A stretch of 64,000 bases of DNA from Pseudomonas chlororaphis subsp. piscium (GTDB taxonomy: Bacteria; Pseudomonadota; Gammaproteobacteria; Pseudomonadales; Pseudomonadaceae): assembly GCF_003850345.1 (NCBI RefSeq), contig NZ_CP027707.1, forward strand, positions 2,294,001 through 2,358,000. The letters are read 5' to 3'. Position numbers and translations under genes: made by a program. Shown here in pieces: positions 51,609-60,313 of this stretch; position 1 is the stretch's first letter, and each line of letters starts with the position of its first letter. The notes beneath the pieces were generated by a model. That model was not told the origin of the DNA and made no database searches. It worked only from the letters and a program-made list of their open reading frames with translations.

Positions 51609-51646
51609 TTAATAATTCGCTGATCCGGCCCGCAGGTTTATCGACG

Positions 51647-53536
51647 ATGCCCACCTCCACCCACTTGAACCGCTGGCTGCGCCTGCAGCGTGAAGGCCGG
51701 CTGCCGGACTCGCCCTGGCTCGGCCATGATCCGCAACCCAGCCTGCTGCTGGATGCCGAGGCGCGGCCCGTAGACCTGAACCCGGCGCTCTTGCAATGGC
51801 TGGATAGCGAGGCGCCGAGCGAGGTCGCGGCGCTGCTGCCGGTCAATCACCCGGCCCTGGTCCGGGCGTGCCTGGAGCAACAGCGGGCCATCGAAGAGGT
51901 CGAGGCCCAGTGGGGCGAGCGGGTGCTGCTCTGGAGCTTTATCCCCGACCCGCACGGGCAGCGGGTCCTGGCCCGCTGCCGCGAAGCCACGGCGCAGATC
52001 CTCGCCGAGCGCGAGTCGGCCACGGCCCGGCGCCTGTACCGGCTGATCACCGAAAACACCACCGACCTGATTTCCCGGCATACCCCGGACGGCACCTTTC
52101 TCGACGCTTCGCCAGCCTCCTGGACCCTGCTCGGCTACTGGCCCGAAGAGCTGCGCGGGCGCCTGGCCCGCAGCCTGTTCCACAGCCAGGACCTGGCCGG
52201 GCTGACGCAGCGCGCCCGGGACGCCCTGGAGCAGGACGGCTACCACACCATGACCTACCGCATCCGCCATCGCGACGGCCATTACCTGTGGTTCGAAACC
52301 GCCTGCCGGGCGATCCGCGAAACCTACACCGGGGCGGTGGTGGAAGTGGTGGCGGTGTCCCGGGACATCACCTCCCGGGTCCAGGCCGAAGAGAACAAGC
52401 GGCGCCTGGCGGAAGTGGTGGAGGCCAACCCCGACCCGGTGCTGTTCATCCAGCCGGGCGGCGCGGTGACCTACCTCAACCCGGCGGCCCGGCGCACCCT
52501 GGGCCTGGAGGCCGGGCAGCCGATGCCGGACCTGGCAAGCATCCTCACCCAGGAAGTGCTGGACAGCCTGCAACGCGAAGGCTGGCACCACGCCGAACAC
52601 AGCGGCCGCTGGAGCATCGAGGCACGTCTGCAACCGCCGGCCGGCGGCGCGTCGGTGCCGGTGTCACTGATGCTGCTGGCCCATCGCGCGGCCAGTGGCG
52701 AACGCTTCTATTCCCTGGTGGCCCACGACCAGAGCGAACGGGAATTGCGCGAGGCCCAGCAGCGCCATCACCAGGACGAACTGGCCCACACCGCGCGCCT
52801 GGTGACCCTGGGCGAACTGGCCTCGGGCATCGCCCATGAGATCAATCAGCCGCTGGCGGCGGTGGTCAATTACGCCAATGCCAGCCAGCGTTATCTGCAA
52901 GCCCTCGACACTCAGCCCGAGGCCGCCCGCAAGGTCGCCCAGGGCCTGGAGCGGATCGCCGAACAGGCCACCCACGCCGCCGAAGTGATCAAGCGCTTGC
53001 GGGCTTTCCTGCGCAAGGGCGGGCGCCGGGTCCAGGCCCTGGACCTTGCCGAAGTGGCCCGGGAAACGGTGCGCCTGTGCGCCTGGGAGGCGCAGGCCTG
53101 CCAGGTGACGATCGAGCTGCGCCTGGCGGATAATCTGCCGCCGGTGTACGCCGACCGGATCTTGCTCGAGCAGGTGCTGTTGAACCTGTTGCGCAACGCC
53201 ATCGAGGCTAATCGCGAGGTGCATCCGCAGCAGGGCTCGCGGATCGTCCTCGGCGCCCAGGTCAGTAGCGAAGGCGGGGTCGAGGTCAGCGTCAGCGACC
53301 AGGGCCCGGGCGTCTCCGCCGAGCAGCTGGCACAGTTGTTTACCCCGTTCTACACCAGCAAGGCCAACGGCCTGGGGCTCGGGCTGTCCATGAGCCGCAG
53401 CATCGTCGAAGGCTTCGGCGGCGACTTGCAGGCCCAGCCCCAGAGCCATGGCTTGAAGATGTGCTGCCACTTGCCGGCGACGGCCCCGGCGCAAGCCGAT
53501 TCACCCACCCAACCGACAACAGGAGCAAGGCAATGA
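51647..53536 (+). CDS. PAS-domain sensor histidine kinase (FixL-like)
   Basis: 629 residues, soluble, no transmembrane helix. Residues about 20-110 are an N-terminal domain of PAS type, 128-250 a PAS with PAC (GHYLWFETACRAIRE), 262-370 a further PAS. The phospho-accepting His is H397 in GIAHEINQP. The ATPase domain shows NLLRNAIEAN, SDQGPGV and GLGLGLSMSRSIV. The start could be later. The gene overlaps the response regulator by 4 bases. A cytoplasmic signal, possibly a metabolite or redox state, is expected. Confidence 0.85.
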   Translation: MPTSTHLNRWLRLQREGRLPDSPWLGHDPQPSLLLDAEARPVDLNPALLQWLDSEAPSEVAALLPVNHPALVRACLEQQRAIEEVEAQWGERVLLWSFIPDPHGQRVLARCREATAQILAERESATARRLYRLITENTTDLISRHTPDGTFLDASPASWTLLGYWPEELRGRLARSLFHSQDLAGLTQRARDALEQDGYHTMTYRIRHRDGHYLWFETACRAIRETYTGAVVEVVAVSRDITSRVQAEENKRRLAEVVEANPDPVLFIQPGGAVTYLNPAARRTLGLEAGQPMPDLASILTQEVLDSLQREGWHHAEHSGRWSIEARLQPPAGGASVPVSLMLLAHRAASGERFYSLVAHDQSERELREAQQRHHQDELAHTARLVTLGELASGIAHEINQPLAAVVNYANASQRYLQALDTQPEAARKVAQGLERIAEQATHAAEVIKRLRAFLRKGGRRVQALDLAEVARETVRLCAWEAQACQVTIELRLADNLPPVYADRILLEQVLLNLLRNAIEANREVHPQQGSRIVLGAQVSSEGGVEVSVSDQGPGVSAEQLAQLFTPFYTSKANGLGLGLSMSRSIVEGFGGDLQAQPQSHGLKMCCHLPATAPAQADSPTQPTTGARQ

Positions 53537-54168
53537 CGAGTGCGGCGCAGCAGCTGGTGTATGTGGTCGACGACGACCCGGGCATGCTCGACTCCACCGT
53601 CTGGCTGCTGGAGTCGGTGGGCCTCAAGGCGGTGCCCTTCACCAGCGGCCGGGAGTTCCTCGAACACTGCGACCCCAGCCTCGACGCCTGCGTGTTGCTG
53701 GATGTGCGCATGCCCGGCATGGGCGGGCTCAACGTCCAGGAAGAGCTACGCCAGCGGGATATCCACCTGCCGCTGATCTTCGTCAGCGGCCACGCCGATG
53801 TGCCGATCGTGGTGCGGGCGTTCAAGGCCGGCGCCGTGGACTTCATCGAGAAGCCCTACAACGAACAGCTGCTGCTGGACAGCGTGCAGCAGGCCCTGAG
53901 CCGCGCCGACGACCGCCACGGCCGCAACGCCGGGCAGGCCCGGGTCGAAGCGCGCCTGGAGAGCCTCACGCCGCGGGAGAAGGACGTGTTGCTGCCGTTG
54001 GTGCAGGGCTACAGCAATCGCGAGATCGCTGAGCAGCTGGGGGTCAGCGTCAAGACCATCGACCTGTATCGATCACGGGTGATGAAGCGCATGCAGGCCG
54101 AACACCTGCCGGAACTGGTGGGCATGGCCATCGCCGTCGGGCTGGTGGACCCGCTGCAATTGCGCTGA
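53533..54168 (+). CDS. FixJ/LuxR-type response regulator
   Basis: 211 residues from ATG 53533 (ATGA overlap with the kinase stop). The receiver has acidic pocket VDDDPG, phospho-Asp57 in LLDVRMPG, and Lys107 in EKPYN. The output domain is LuxR type: LTPREKDVLLPLVQGYSNREIAEQLGVSVKTIDLYRSRVMKRM. The pair likely controls the divergent fatty acid genes, as similar systems do for acetyl/acyl-CoA metabolism in Pseudomonas. Confidence 0.9.
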   Translation: MTSAAQQLVYVVDDDPGMLDSTVWLLESVGLKAVPFTSGREFLEHCDPSLDACVLLDVRMPGMGGLNVQEELRQRDIHLPLIFVSGHADVPIVVRAFKAGAVDFIEKPYNEQLLLDSVQQALSRADDRHGRNAGQARVEARLESLTPREKDVLLPLVQGYSNREIAEQLGVSVKTIDLYRSRVMKRMQAEHLPELVGMAIAVGLVDPLQLR

Positions 54169-54260
54169 GGTTCGGCCGCCGCACTTTTTGCGTTTTTGCG
54201 GTTCTACTCCTGGCCAGGCCGCGCCGATTCCCCGCGCGGCCAGAGTCCAGAACGGTGCCG

Positions 54261-55010
54261 ATGGTTTATCCGCTTTCTCGTTGTTTTCTGCATGTGTTGC
54301 GCCAGCCGCTGTGGTTGGCTGCTGTCTTGATGGCCTGCGCCAGTGGCTGCAGCCAGCAGCAAGGGCGTGACATGGTCCACCAGTTCAGCAATGGCAAGCC
54401 CCAGGAATTCTTCCAGACCAGTGTCGACCGCATGGCCACCCTGAGCATGCGCGACAACCTGCAAAGCCTTTACCTGCTGATGAACAAGCTCTACCTGCGC
54501 AACCCCAACCAGTGGCGCGAGTGGGGGTATACCGATGCCACCAGCGCCACGCGGGATATCCGCCAGGCCATCGAACAGCAGAAGGCCTTGCCGGCCCTGG
54601 GCAATCGCCGCGACCTGGCGGCGTTGAGTTATGCCTTGAGCCCGGAGTTTCGTGGCGACCGGGTCGGGGCCTTTATCTATGCGATCGGCAGCATGCTGGT
54701 GACCGCCTATGGCGGGCGCACTGAGTTTTTTATGACCGACACTATCGATCCGCAGTTTGTCAGCAATGCGGCGCGCAATATCGAGAAGGCCACTTGGATG
54801 CTTGGCCAGCGCCAGGGCGCTGACGGTGAGTTGCTGCTGTTTTCCAATGAGATTTCGGAGGAGGGGAGCAATCTGAGCTTTGCGGTGGAGTTTGGGAAGA
54901 TTGTGGCGCGCCTCGACCTGCTGACTCAGATGCTTGACGAGCGCTACCGGCGGATTGGGTTGAACTATGCGCAAAGCCTGTTGCTGATGAATTTCTTGCC
55001 GGTGCAGTGA
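54261..55010 (+). CDS. lipoprotein of unknown function
   Basis: 249 residues from ATG 54261 (GTG 54255 is an alternative). A signal with hydrophobic core LWLAAVLMAC and a lipobox CASGC place the lipidated Cys near residue 30. The mature protein is helical, with LSMRDNLQSLYLLMNKLYLRNPNQW and SYALSPEFRGDRVGAFIYAIGSML. It resembles conserved Pseudomonas lipoproteins without known function. A separate transcript after the response regulator is likely. Confidence 0.65.
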   Translation: MVYPLSRCFLHVLRQPLWLAAVLMACASGCSQQQGRDMVHQFSNGKPQEFFQTSVDRMATLSMRDNLQSLYLLMNKLYLRNPNQWREWGYTDATSATRDIRQAIEQQKALPALGNRRDLAALSYALSPEFRGDRVGAFIYAIGSMLVTAYGGRTEFFMTDTIDPQFVSNAARNIEKATWMLGQRQGADGELLLFSNEISEEGSNLSFAVEFGKIVARLDLLTQMLDERYRRIGLNYAQSLLLMNFLPVQ

Positions 55011-55064
55011 GAAGGGCTTTAGGTCGCGATCTTCTTGTGTGCAATCCGTTGCTGCGGGGGCTTC

Positions 55065-55455
55065 TGTAGGAGCGAAGCTTGCTCGCGATGGCGTCGGCTC
55101 TGACACTGCATTTCTTGGACGGTGTACATATCCATTCCTGCGGTAACGGCCACTTAGGGTTTCGCCCTTACGGCGAGTCACTTTGGAAAAGCGCCAAAGT
55201 AACCAAAACGCTTCGCCCCCCACTCGGTGCCTCGCCTAGGCTCGGCATGCCCGAACGAAGGCATTGATCCGTGGGCCGCCGCCACAGGCCATCCATGGCC
55301 TGGGGCGGCTAACCCGGCATCCCTGCCGGGTTACCCACGGCTCAATACCTGCGTTCGGCCATCGTGGTTAACGGGGCGTTCAGATCAAAAGCCAAAGCAA
55401 GAGCAAGACGGCGGCCTACCGGCCGGCCTGGGTTTGGGCTGGGTGTGGGAAGCTT
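55065..55455. repeat. REP element and long Pseudomonas intergenic repeat
   Basis: 55065-55093 is a typical Pseudomonas REP (starts TGTAGGAGCGAAGCTTGC). From about 55145 to 55455 follows a sequence I know as recurrent in Pseudomonas genomes, with CTTTGGAAAAGCGCCAAAG, CCAAAACGCTTCGCCCC and a GCCGGG hairpin. It has no gene; short frames through it are not credible. Confidence 0.65.
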
Positions 55456-55461
55456 TGGTTT

Positions 55462-55863
55462 TTAACGCCCCAGCTTTTCCATCGCCGCATCCGCCAGGAA
55501 AGACGACCGGCTCTTGATGTTGTGCTCCCGCACAAAACGGTCGATTCGTTGAATCACGTAACCCGGCAGGGTCACATTGACCTTTTCGGTTTTGCCCAGG
55601 TAAGGCGTGATATCGATATCCAGCATGCCCCAGCCCATCCCCTCGAAGTCGGGGTTGGCGCGGTGTATGCCGGTGGGCGAGGGCAGGGGAATGGCTTGCC
55701 CCTCACGGGCCAGTTCTTCGAGCATGACGTGGGCGATCTCGATGGCGGCGCTGTACGCGGCCTCGAAGGTGTCGCCGGCGGTGACCGCGCCCGGAATGTC
55801 AGGAATCTGGATGCCGGTGGCAGTGTGCTCGTCGCCCCACTCGATGCAGATGGGATATTGCAC
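55462..55863 (-). CDS. hicB: HicB antitoxin
   Basis: 133 residues. The N-terminal half is the HicB fold (YPICIEWGDEHTATGIQIPDIPG..AGDTFEAAYSAA..), the C-terminal half a ribbon-helix-helix (VNVTLPGYVIQRIDRFVREHNIKSRSSFLADAAMEKL), so it neutralises HicA and binds DNA for autoregulation. It is downstream of hicA after 35 bases. Confidence 0.9.
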   Translation of the reverse strand: MQYPICIEWGDEHTATGIQIPDIPGAVTAGDTFEAAYSAAIEIAHVMLEELAREGQAIPLPSPTGIHRANPDFEGMGWGMLDIDITPYLGKTEKVNVTLPGYVIQRIDRFVREHNIKSRSSFLADAAMEKLGR

Positions 55864-55898
55864 GGGAATCTCCTCAAAAGGTGCGAAGGCTGAAGGGG

Positions 55899-56087
55899 CT
55901 ATAACAGCCCGGCCAGTTTCTGGATGGCCCTGACCGTCCCCCGTGGCAGATCCTTCTTCGGGTGAGGCACCGGAACGGTCTCGGGCCGGTAGGGATGCTT
56001 GAACAGATGATGGCTGCCGGTAACGCGCTCCAGCACCCAGCCTGCGGCTTCAAGCTCCTTGATCAACTGTCTGCTTTGCACCTCCAT
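55899..56087 (-). CDS. hicA: HicA toxin (mRNA interferase)
   Basis: 62 residues. A dsRBD-like HicA fold: LIKELEAAGWVLERVTGSHHLFKHP, with the catalytic His in GSHH, then VPVPHPKKDLPRGTVRAIQKLAG. It cleaves mRNA in cells when HicB is lost. All key residues are present, so the module looks functional. RBS GGAG. Confidence 0.9.
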   Translation of the reverse strand: MEVQSRQLIKELEAAGWVLERVTGSHHLFKHPYRPETVPVPHPKKDLPRGTVRAIQKLAGLL

Positions 56088-56213
56088 CTCCTTATCGGGG
56101 CGAGAGGTGCTTTATAACTCCAGGCGCATAGTAGCGCAGGTTGAATTGTGTGTCTGGAGTTATGTATCAGGGAGTGTCGTTCAGAGCGCACGTCACTATG
56201 GGATCGACGCTCC

Positions 56214-56372
56214 TGTAGCCGCTGCCGAAGAATGAGGCTGCGATCGGCTGCGCAGCAGACGCAAGTCCTACTTCCCGGATTTACCTGTTACACCGCGTTG
56301 CCAGGTTTGGCGGGTGCTTCGTCGGAATGCCGCCCAACCCGATCGCAGCCTCATTCTTCGGCAGCGGCTACA
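56214..56372. repeat. REPIN: perfect 34-bp inverted REP pair
   Basis: 56214-56247 and 56339-56372 are exact reverse complements over 34 bases (both contain GCCGCTGCCGAAGAATGAGG or its complement). Such REP doublets (REPINs) are moved by RAYT transposases in Pseudomonas. No gene is present in 56088-56458. Confidence 0.8.
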
Positions 56373-56458
56373 AACAGCATTTCAGGTTTGATCAGAGACT
56401 CAAATGTCGGGGCCGCTGCGTGCCCCGACCAAGTTTCCTCGCCACAGCTCAATAGCGC

Positions 56459-56740
56459 TCAGGGCTCCTGCGCCGTACGCCACTGAATCACCTCCAACAC
56501 CGCACACCCTTCCCGGGTCAGCAGATGCACCCCTCGGGTCACCCGCGTCAGATCACAGTCGGAAATGTCTTTCAGGTTAAGCGTGGACAGGCTGTCCATC
56601 AGGTCGCGCACCACGGTGAAACGATGGGCTGCGCAAGCCGCCAGATCGCTCAAGGGCGCGTCGGTATCGAGGTAGAAAACGGGAGCGTCGGCGTCGTGGG
56701 TATCGACGGGGGTGAAGCGGGAAGTTTGATGGTCAATCAT
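56459..56740 (-). CDS. DUF6124 family protein, copy 1
   Basis: 93 residues from ATG 56740. The protein is PVDTHDADAPVFYLDTDAPLSDLAACAAHRF followed by a helix and GVHLLTREGCAVLEVIQW. It is the widespread, multi-copy Pseudomonas DUF6124 (formerly DUF3077-like) type. Another copy with a near-identical protein is at 58023. Function unknown. A long conserved leader precedes the start. Confidence 0.75.
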   Translation of the reverse strand: MIDHQTSRFTPVDTHDADAPVFYLDTDAPLSDLAACAAHRFTVVRDLMDSLSTLNLKDISDCDLTRVTRGVHLLTREGCAVLEVIQWRTAQEP

Positions 56741-57040
56741 CGGTGCAGCTCCTATGAATAGAGCAACCACCTTTCGCGGCCAAGCGAATAAGGGTGGCAG
56801 CTGTACGCGGGTTGGCCGACCGGGCATAGGACACCGGCACACCCGAAGGTGTCCCACGCACAGCCGCCATGACACAAAATCGCAGGCACAAAAAAAGCGC
56901 CTGCAATGGTGTTTGGACGCTGAAGCGTTCCTATGCTCGACCGGCCAAGGTCGTTCGCGGATTTTGCCGCGAGCGCGAACTATAGGGGCGGCGCCTGAAC
57001 GGTGCAACTGTGTATTGGAGGGGATGTTTGAGTGGTTGTG
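56741..57040 (-). promoter_or_regulatory. conserved leader of DUF6124 copy 1
   Basis: About 270 bases before the DUF6124 start are highly similar to the leader of the second copy (58305-58610), including a GACACC...GGTGTCC hairpin region and GCAGGC (56882-56887) / GCCTGC (56899-56904) around a run of seven A. Such conservation in non-coding DNA suggests an RNA structure or regulatory region. The in-frame extension of the gene into it to 57007 is not credible. Confidence 0.55.
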
Positions 57041-57157
57041 TCGGAGCGTTAGCAGGGACGGTGGTGGGGCGTAATCACATTGATTTGACGCCCCCTGTTG
57101 GTGTCGACCCTTTTTTATTTCTGTTGTCGATCATGCGCAAATGTCAGTTCACCGACC

Positions 57158-57514
57158 TCAAAGCCTGCAAGCAATTTCCTTCCACATGTAGTCGTAGTTG
57201 TACTTCAGCCATAGAACCAACCCTTTATCAAATTGCCTGCGTAACCAATTACGCTTCCGCGCCGCCAGCCTTTCCTCGATCCTGGCTCTGAGCCAGTCGG
57301 GGTCAAAGCCTGTCCAGACAGAGGGCAAGACTGCTGCAAGGTTGGAGAAGCACACAGGCGCCACTTCTGAATAAAAGATTTCGTAGAGTACGTCAGGATC
57401 GACGCCTTTGACCTGTCGTGCGATGTAGTCGTAATCGGTCGGAAAATAGTTGAATGGCTCAGACAGTGCGGTTCTGACTTCTGTCAGTTGTGGCTCGGTC
57501 AGAAAATGTCCCAA
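57158..57514 (-). CDS. DUF7079 family protein, possible immunity protein
   Basis: 118 residues. EPFNYFPTDYDYIARQVKG, VDPDVLYEIFYSEVAPVCFSNLAAVLPSVWTGFD and the basic ending fit the DUF7079 family, small cytoplasmic proteins typically encoded immediately after polymorphic toxin genes. It overlaps the end of a toxin-like remnant by 16 bases. An immunity role is inference. Confidence 0.65.
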   Translation of the reverse strand: MGHFLTEPQLTEVRTALSEPFNYFPTDYDYIARQVKGVDPDVLYEIFYSEVAPVCFSNLAAVLPSVWTGFDPDWLRARIEERLAARKRNWLRRQFDKGLVLWLKYNYDYMWKEIACRL

Positions 57515-57795
57515 TGCGAAAACTCCTCCAGTTCCTCATCAAGCGAGTCCGCGACCACGCCGCCTGCGGCGCCACCAACCACTGATCCCGCCAAGACGAC
57601 CGCAATTGCGCAGATCGGAGCTCCAGGGCCACACAACGCACTGACGCCCATCCCAGCTAGTACGCCGCCTAACGCACCTCCTCCGACGAGGATGCCTTGT
57701 CGGGCCGTTTCTTTTGGTTTGTTTTCAGCATTCAGGATTTGATAAGTCGCCAGCGCAGCGGTCACGAGAACACCGAGTTTGCCCATGATCAGCAT
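57499..57795 (-). pseudogene. C-terminal remnant of a glycine-zipper toxin-like protein
   Basis: Up to 98 residues of a hydrophobic, Gly-rich sequence (GGGALGGVLAGMGVSALCG, VLAGSVVGGAAGGVVADSLDE) ending EEFSHWDIF. This looks like the membrane-inserting tail of a larger effector. The frame continues upstream for some residues, then enters a REP-containing intergenic segment, so the N-terminal part of the gene is lost. It may still be expressed from ATG 57795 or 57786, but a functional toxin is doubtful. Confidence 0.55.
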
Positions 57796-57969
57796 TTTTT
57801 TAGTGCCTTTCGTGAACTTAACATCGTTCCGGCCAGCAGCTTCCAAAATGATGTAGTGCTGCCGAAGGCTGCTATCGGGCTCGGCGGCACTCTGACGAAG
57901 CGCACGCCAAACCCGGTCACGCGGTGTAACAGGTAAAGCCGGGAGGCAGGATTTGCGCCTGCTGCGCAG

Positions 57970-57997
57970 CCGATCGCAGCCTTCGGCAGCGGCTACA
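57970..57997. repeat. REP element
   Basis: CCGATCGCAGCC, then TTCGGCAGCGGCTACA: the same REP family as the pair at 56214-56372, but lacking the central AATGAGG extension. A degenerate partial partner lies at about 57858-57880. Confidence 0.6.
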
Positions 57998-58022
57998 AAC
58001 AGCCTCCCAGGCTCAATAGCGC

Positions 58023-58304
58023 TTAGGGCTCCTGCGCCGTGCGCCACTGAATCACCTCCAGTACCGCACACCCTTCCCGGGTCAGCAGATGTACCCCACG
58101 GGTCACCCGCGCCAGATCGCAGTCGGAAATGTCTTTCAGGTTAAGCGTGGACAGGCTGTCCATCAGGTCGCGCACCACGGTGAAACGATGGGCTGCGCAA
58201 GCCGCCAGATCGCTCAAGGGCGCGTCGCTATCGAGGTAGAAAACGGGAGCGTCGGCGTCGTGGGTATCGACGGGGGTGAAGCGGGAAATCGATTGATCGT
58301 CCAT
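58023..58304 (-). CDS. DUF6124 family protein, copy 2
   Basis: 93 residues from ATG 58304. Differs from copy 1 (56459) at few positions, mainly at the N-terminus (MDDQSISRFTP versus MIDHQTSRFTP), one Thr/Ser and one Thr/Ala change. Both are followed by the same ending. The two copies with leaders form a direct duplication about 1.56 kb apart that brackets the toxin remnant and DUF7079 gene. Confidence 0.75.
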   Translation of the reverse strand: MDDQSISRFTPVDTHDADAPVFYLDSDAPLSDLAACAAHRFTVVRDLMDSLSTLNLKDISDCDLARVTRGVHLLTREGCAVLEVIQWRTAQEP

Positions 58305-59018
58305 GGTCGTTACTCGTTGTAGAGCTTCCACCCTTTGCGGCCAAGCAAATTGAGGGTGGCAGCTGTGTGAGGGTTGGCCGACCGGTTTACAACGACACCG
58401 GCACACCCGAAGGTGTCCCGCACACAGCCGCCATAACACAGAATCGCAGGCACAAAAAAAGCGTCTGCAATGGTGTTTTGGACGCTGATGCGTCGTTGTA
58501 ATTCGACCGGCCAAGGTCGTTCGCGGATTTTGCCGCGAGGGCGAACTATAGGGGCCGCGCTTGAGCGGCGCAACCGCGTATTGGTGGGGATGTTTGAGGG
58601 GGTGTGTCGGAGCGTTGGCGGCGACAGTGATGGGTGAGTAATTACCCTGACTTGGCACACTCGTTTGTGTCGGACTACCACCAGTCGAGACTTTCTATTA
58701 CGAATGAGGTTTATAACTCAGCAGCTTAGAAACTGAATCAAATTTGGTTTACGGGTATATATGAGAGGCCGTTTTTGGCCGAAAGAACTGTTCATGAGGG
58801 GGCGGCTTACGGCCAGAAGCTGACGCTCACACCCTACAGACGCAGGGGCATTTCCCAACGGGACATGCCAAGAAGCTAATTATTCGTCTAGAGATTATCT
58901 CAACTGCGTAAATCATTATGCCCTGGGACGAAAATAGCTAGCAAAGGGCCATGTCATACTCTAAAGTCATACGAGAAACTATCATGTTAGTTTGGTTTGG
59001 ATGAACTGGAGAGGCAGG
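58305..59018. other. second DUF6124 leader and AT-rich gap before the defence pair
   Basis: 58305-58610 repeats the leader of copy 1 in the minus sense. From 58650 to 59018 the sequence turns AT-rich with no supported gene; the promoter of the AAA/DUF4435 genes must be there. TATATATGAGAG at about 58757 and short inverted repeats are visible, without a definite -35/-10 pair. Confidence 0.45.
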
Positions 59019-60311
59019 ATGCGCTTAAATAACTTTAGAATATCAGGCTTTAAGTCTAAAACACGCAATGCTGAAGTAACTTTTTCAAACGGTAATGTCA
59101 CTGTTATTTTTGGTGACAATGGATGTGGAAAAACAACTTTTCTTAAGGCTATAAACTCGTTTTTATCTCAAGATGATGCCGCATTGGCGGCAATGGAAAT
59201 TGACGCTATTAGCTGCGCAGTTACGGAAGGTGACATCTCTAGAACTATAATTATAAAAAAAGAAGAGGGTGGCTACAACTGGGGGGATTTTGAGTCTTGC
59301 TTCCTTGGCAACTCTCGATCACTGTCCCTCGGTGTAGAGCGTGGTGTTAGCACTCAAGCCATGAAAGTAGATCCTGAAATTTTAATTGATTTCTTCACTC
59401 ACTCAAAACGAGCAGGATTAATTTTCAACGAAGATAGATCACCATCCTCAGTGTATCAGCGCCGGCGAATAATAGAACTCTCAGAGGATTTGTCTCTTTT
59501 TTTGCGTAGAAGAAACGTTGCTAGATACAGCAGAATCAGGCGCCCTGAGATAGAATATGAAAAACCTCATCTGTACTTACAAAGCATAAAAATTGAGAAT
59601 ATTGAAGAGTTATTAACTCGGCGTTATAGAATCGCAAGATTCATGGCAACGAAGAAAATTCAAAGCGCATTATTCGACACCCTTTCCATTGCAATCGATA
59701 TCGACAACAAACCTTCACAAGGGTCCACTGAGTCAATAGAGGACTTCTCCGCTCGTTTATTTGAAAACCGCGAACGAATAAAGGAAGCACTTGACGACGG
59801 TGAAGACAATAACTTTAAAAACAGAATCATTAACATCCTGAGCTCAATCGATCACGCAGAAGAGCTGACCAAGGTTCTAGAGCACTCTTTGCTAAGTCAG
59901 CTATTCAGAAACATGATCGATGAGCTCGAAGTAGAAAAATTAGTGCTTAGCTCGATAAATCTTTTAGTAGACAAATTTAACAGCTACCTGATAGACGATA
60001 AAAAGCTTGTTGTAAATGGGGAAGAAGTCTACATAGAAATCGATGGAAGTAAACACTCGCTCAATGATCTATCGAGTGGGGAGCGCCATATTTTGACCTT
60101 CCTAGCACTTGTTTTATTTGAAGGTCAAGGTAGAAACTTCCTCATCATCGACGAGCCGGAAATTTCTCTTAATATCAAATGGCAAAGGGAGTTGATGTCC
60201 ATATTCTCCGAATTGCTACCTTCAACACAGATAATTGTGGCTTCACATTCGCCAGCACTGGCGAAACGCAACCCAAGCTTTTTGTCTGAATTGAAAGTTT
60301 GGAGAGACTGA
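59019..60311 (+). CDS. AAA ATPase, AriA-like subunit of a PARIS-type defence system
   Basis: 430 residues from ATG 59019, RBS GGAGAGGCAGG. Walker A is GDNGCGKTT (Lys38), the ABC-like signature LNDLSSGERHIL, Walker B FLIIDEPEISL, and the His switch VASHSPAL; it is an SMC/ABC-type AAA ATPase without a nuclease domain. Next is a DUF4435 gene, 2 bases away. In PARIS, AriA senses phage anti-restriction proteins such as Ocr and holds AriB. Length and Lys position agree with AriA (Lys39). Low GC differs strongly from the host. Confidence 0.7.
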   Translation: MRLNNFRISGFKSKTRNAEVTFSNGNVTVIFGDNGCGKTTFLKAINSFLSQDDAALAAMEIDAISCAVTEGDISRTIIIKKEEGGYNWGDFESCFLGNSRSLSLGVERGVSTQAMKVDPEILIDFFTHSKRAGLIFNEDRSPSSVYQRRRIIELSEDLSLFLRRRNVARYSRIRRPEIEYEKPHLYLQSIKIENIEELLTRRYRIARFMATKKIQSALFDTLSIAIDIDNKPSQGSTESIEDFSARLFENRERIKEALDDGEDNNFKNRIINILSSIDHAEELTKVLEHSLLSQLFRNMIDELEVEKLVLSSINLLVDKFNSYLIDDKKLVVNGEEVYIEIDGSKHSLNDLSSGERHILTFLALVLFEGQGRNFLIIDEPEISLNIKWQRELMSIFSELLPSTQIIVASHSPALAKRNPSFLSELKVWRD

Positions 60312-60313
60312 CT

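Noticed and set aside
54204..55223. 339-codon minus-strand frame
   Set aside because: Antisense of the lipoprotein gene, running on into the REP/repeat region.
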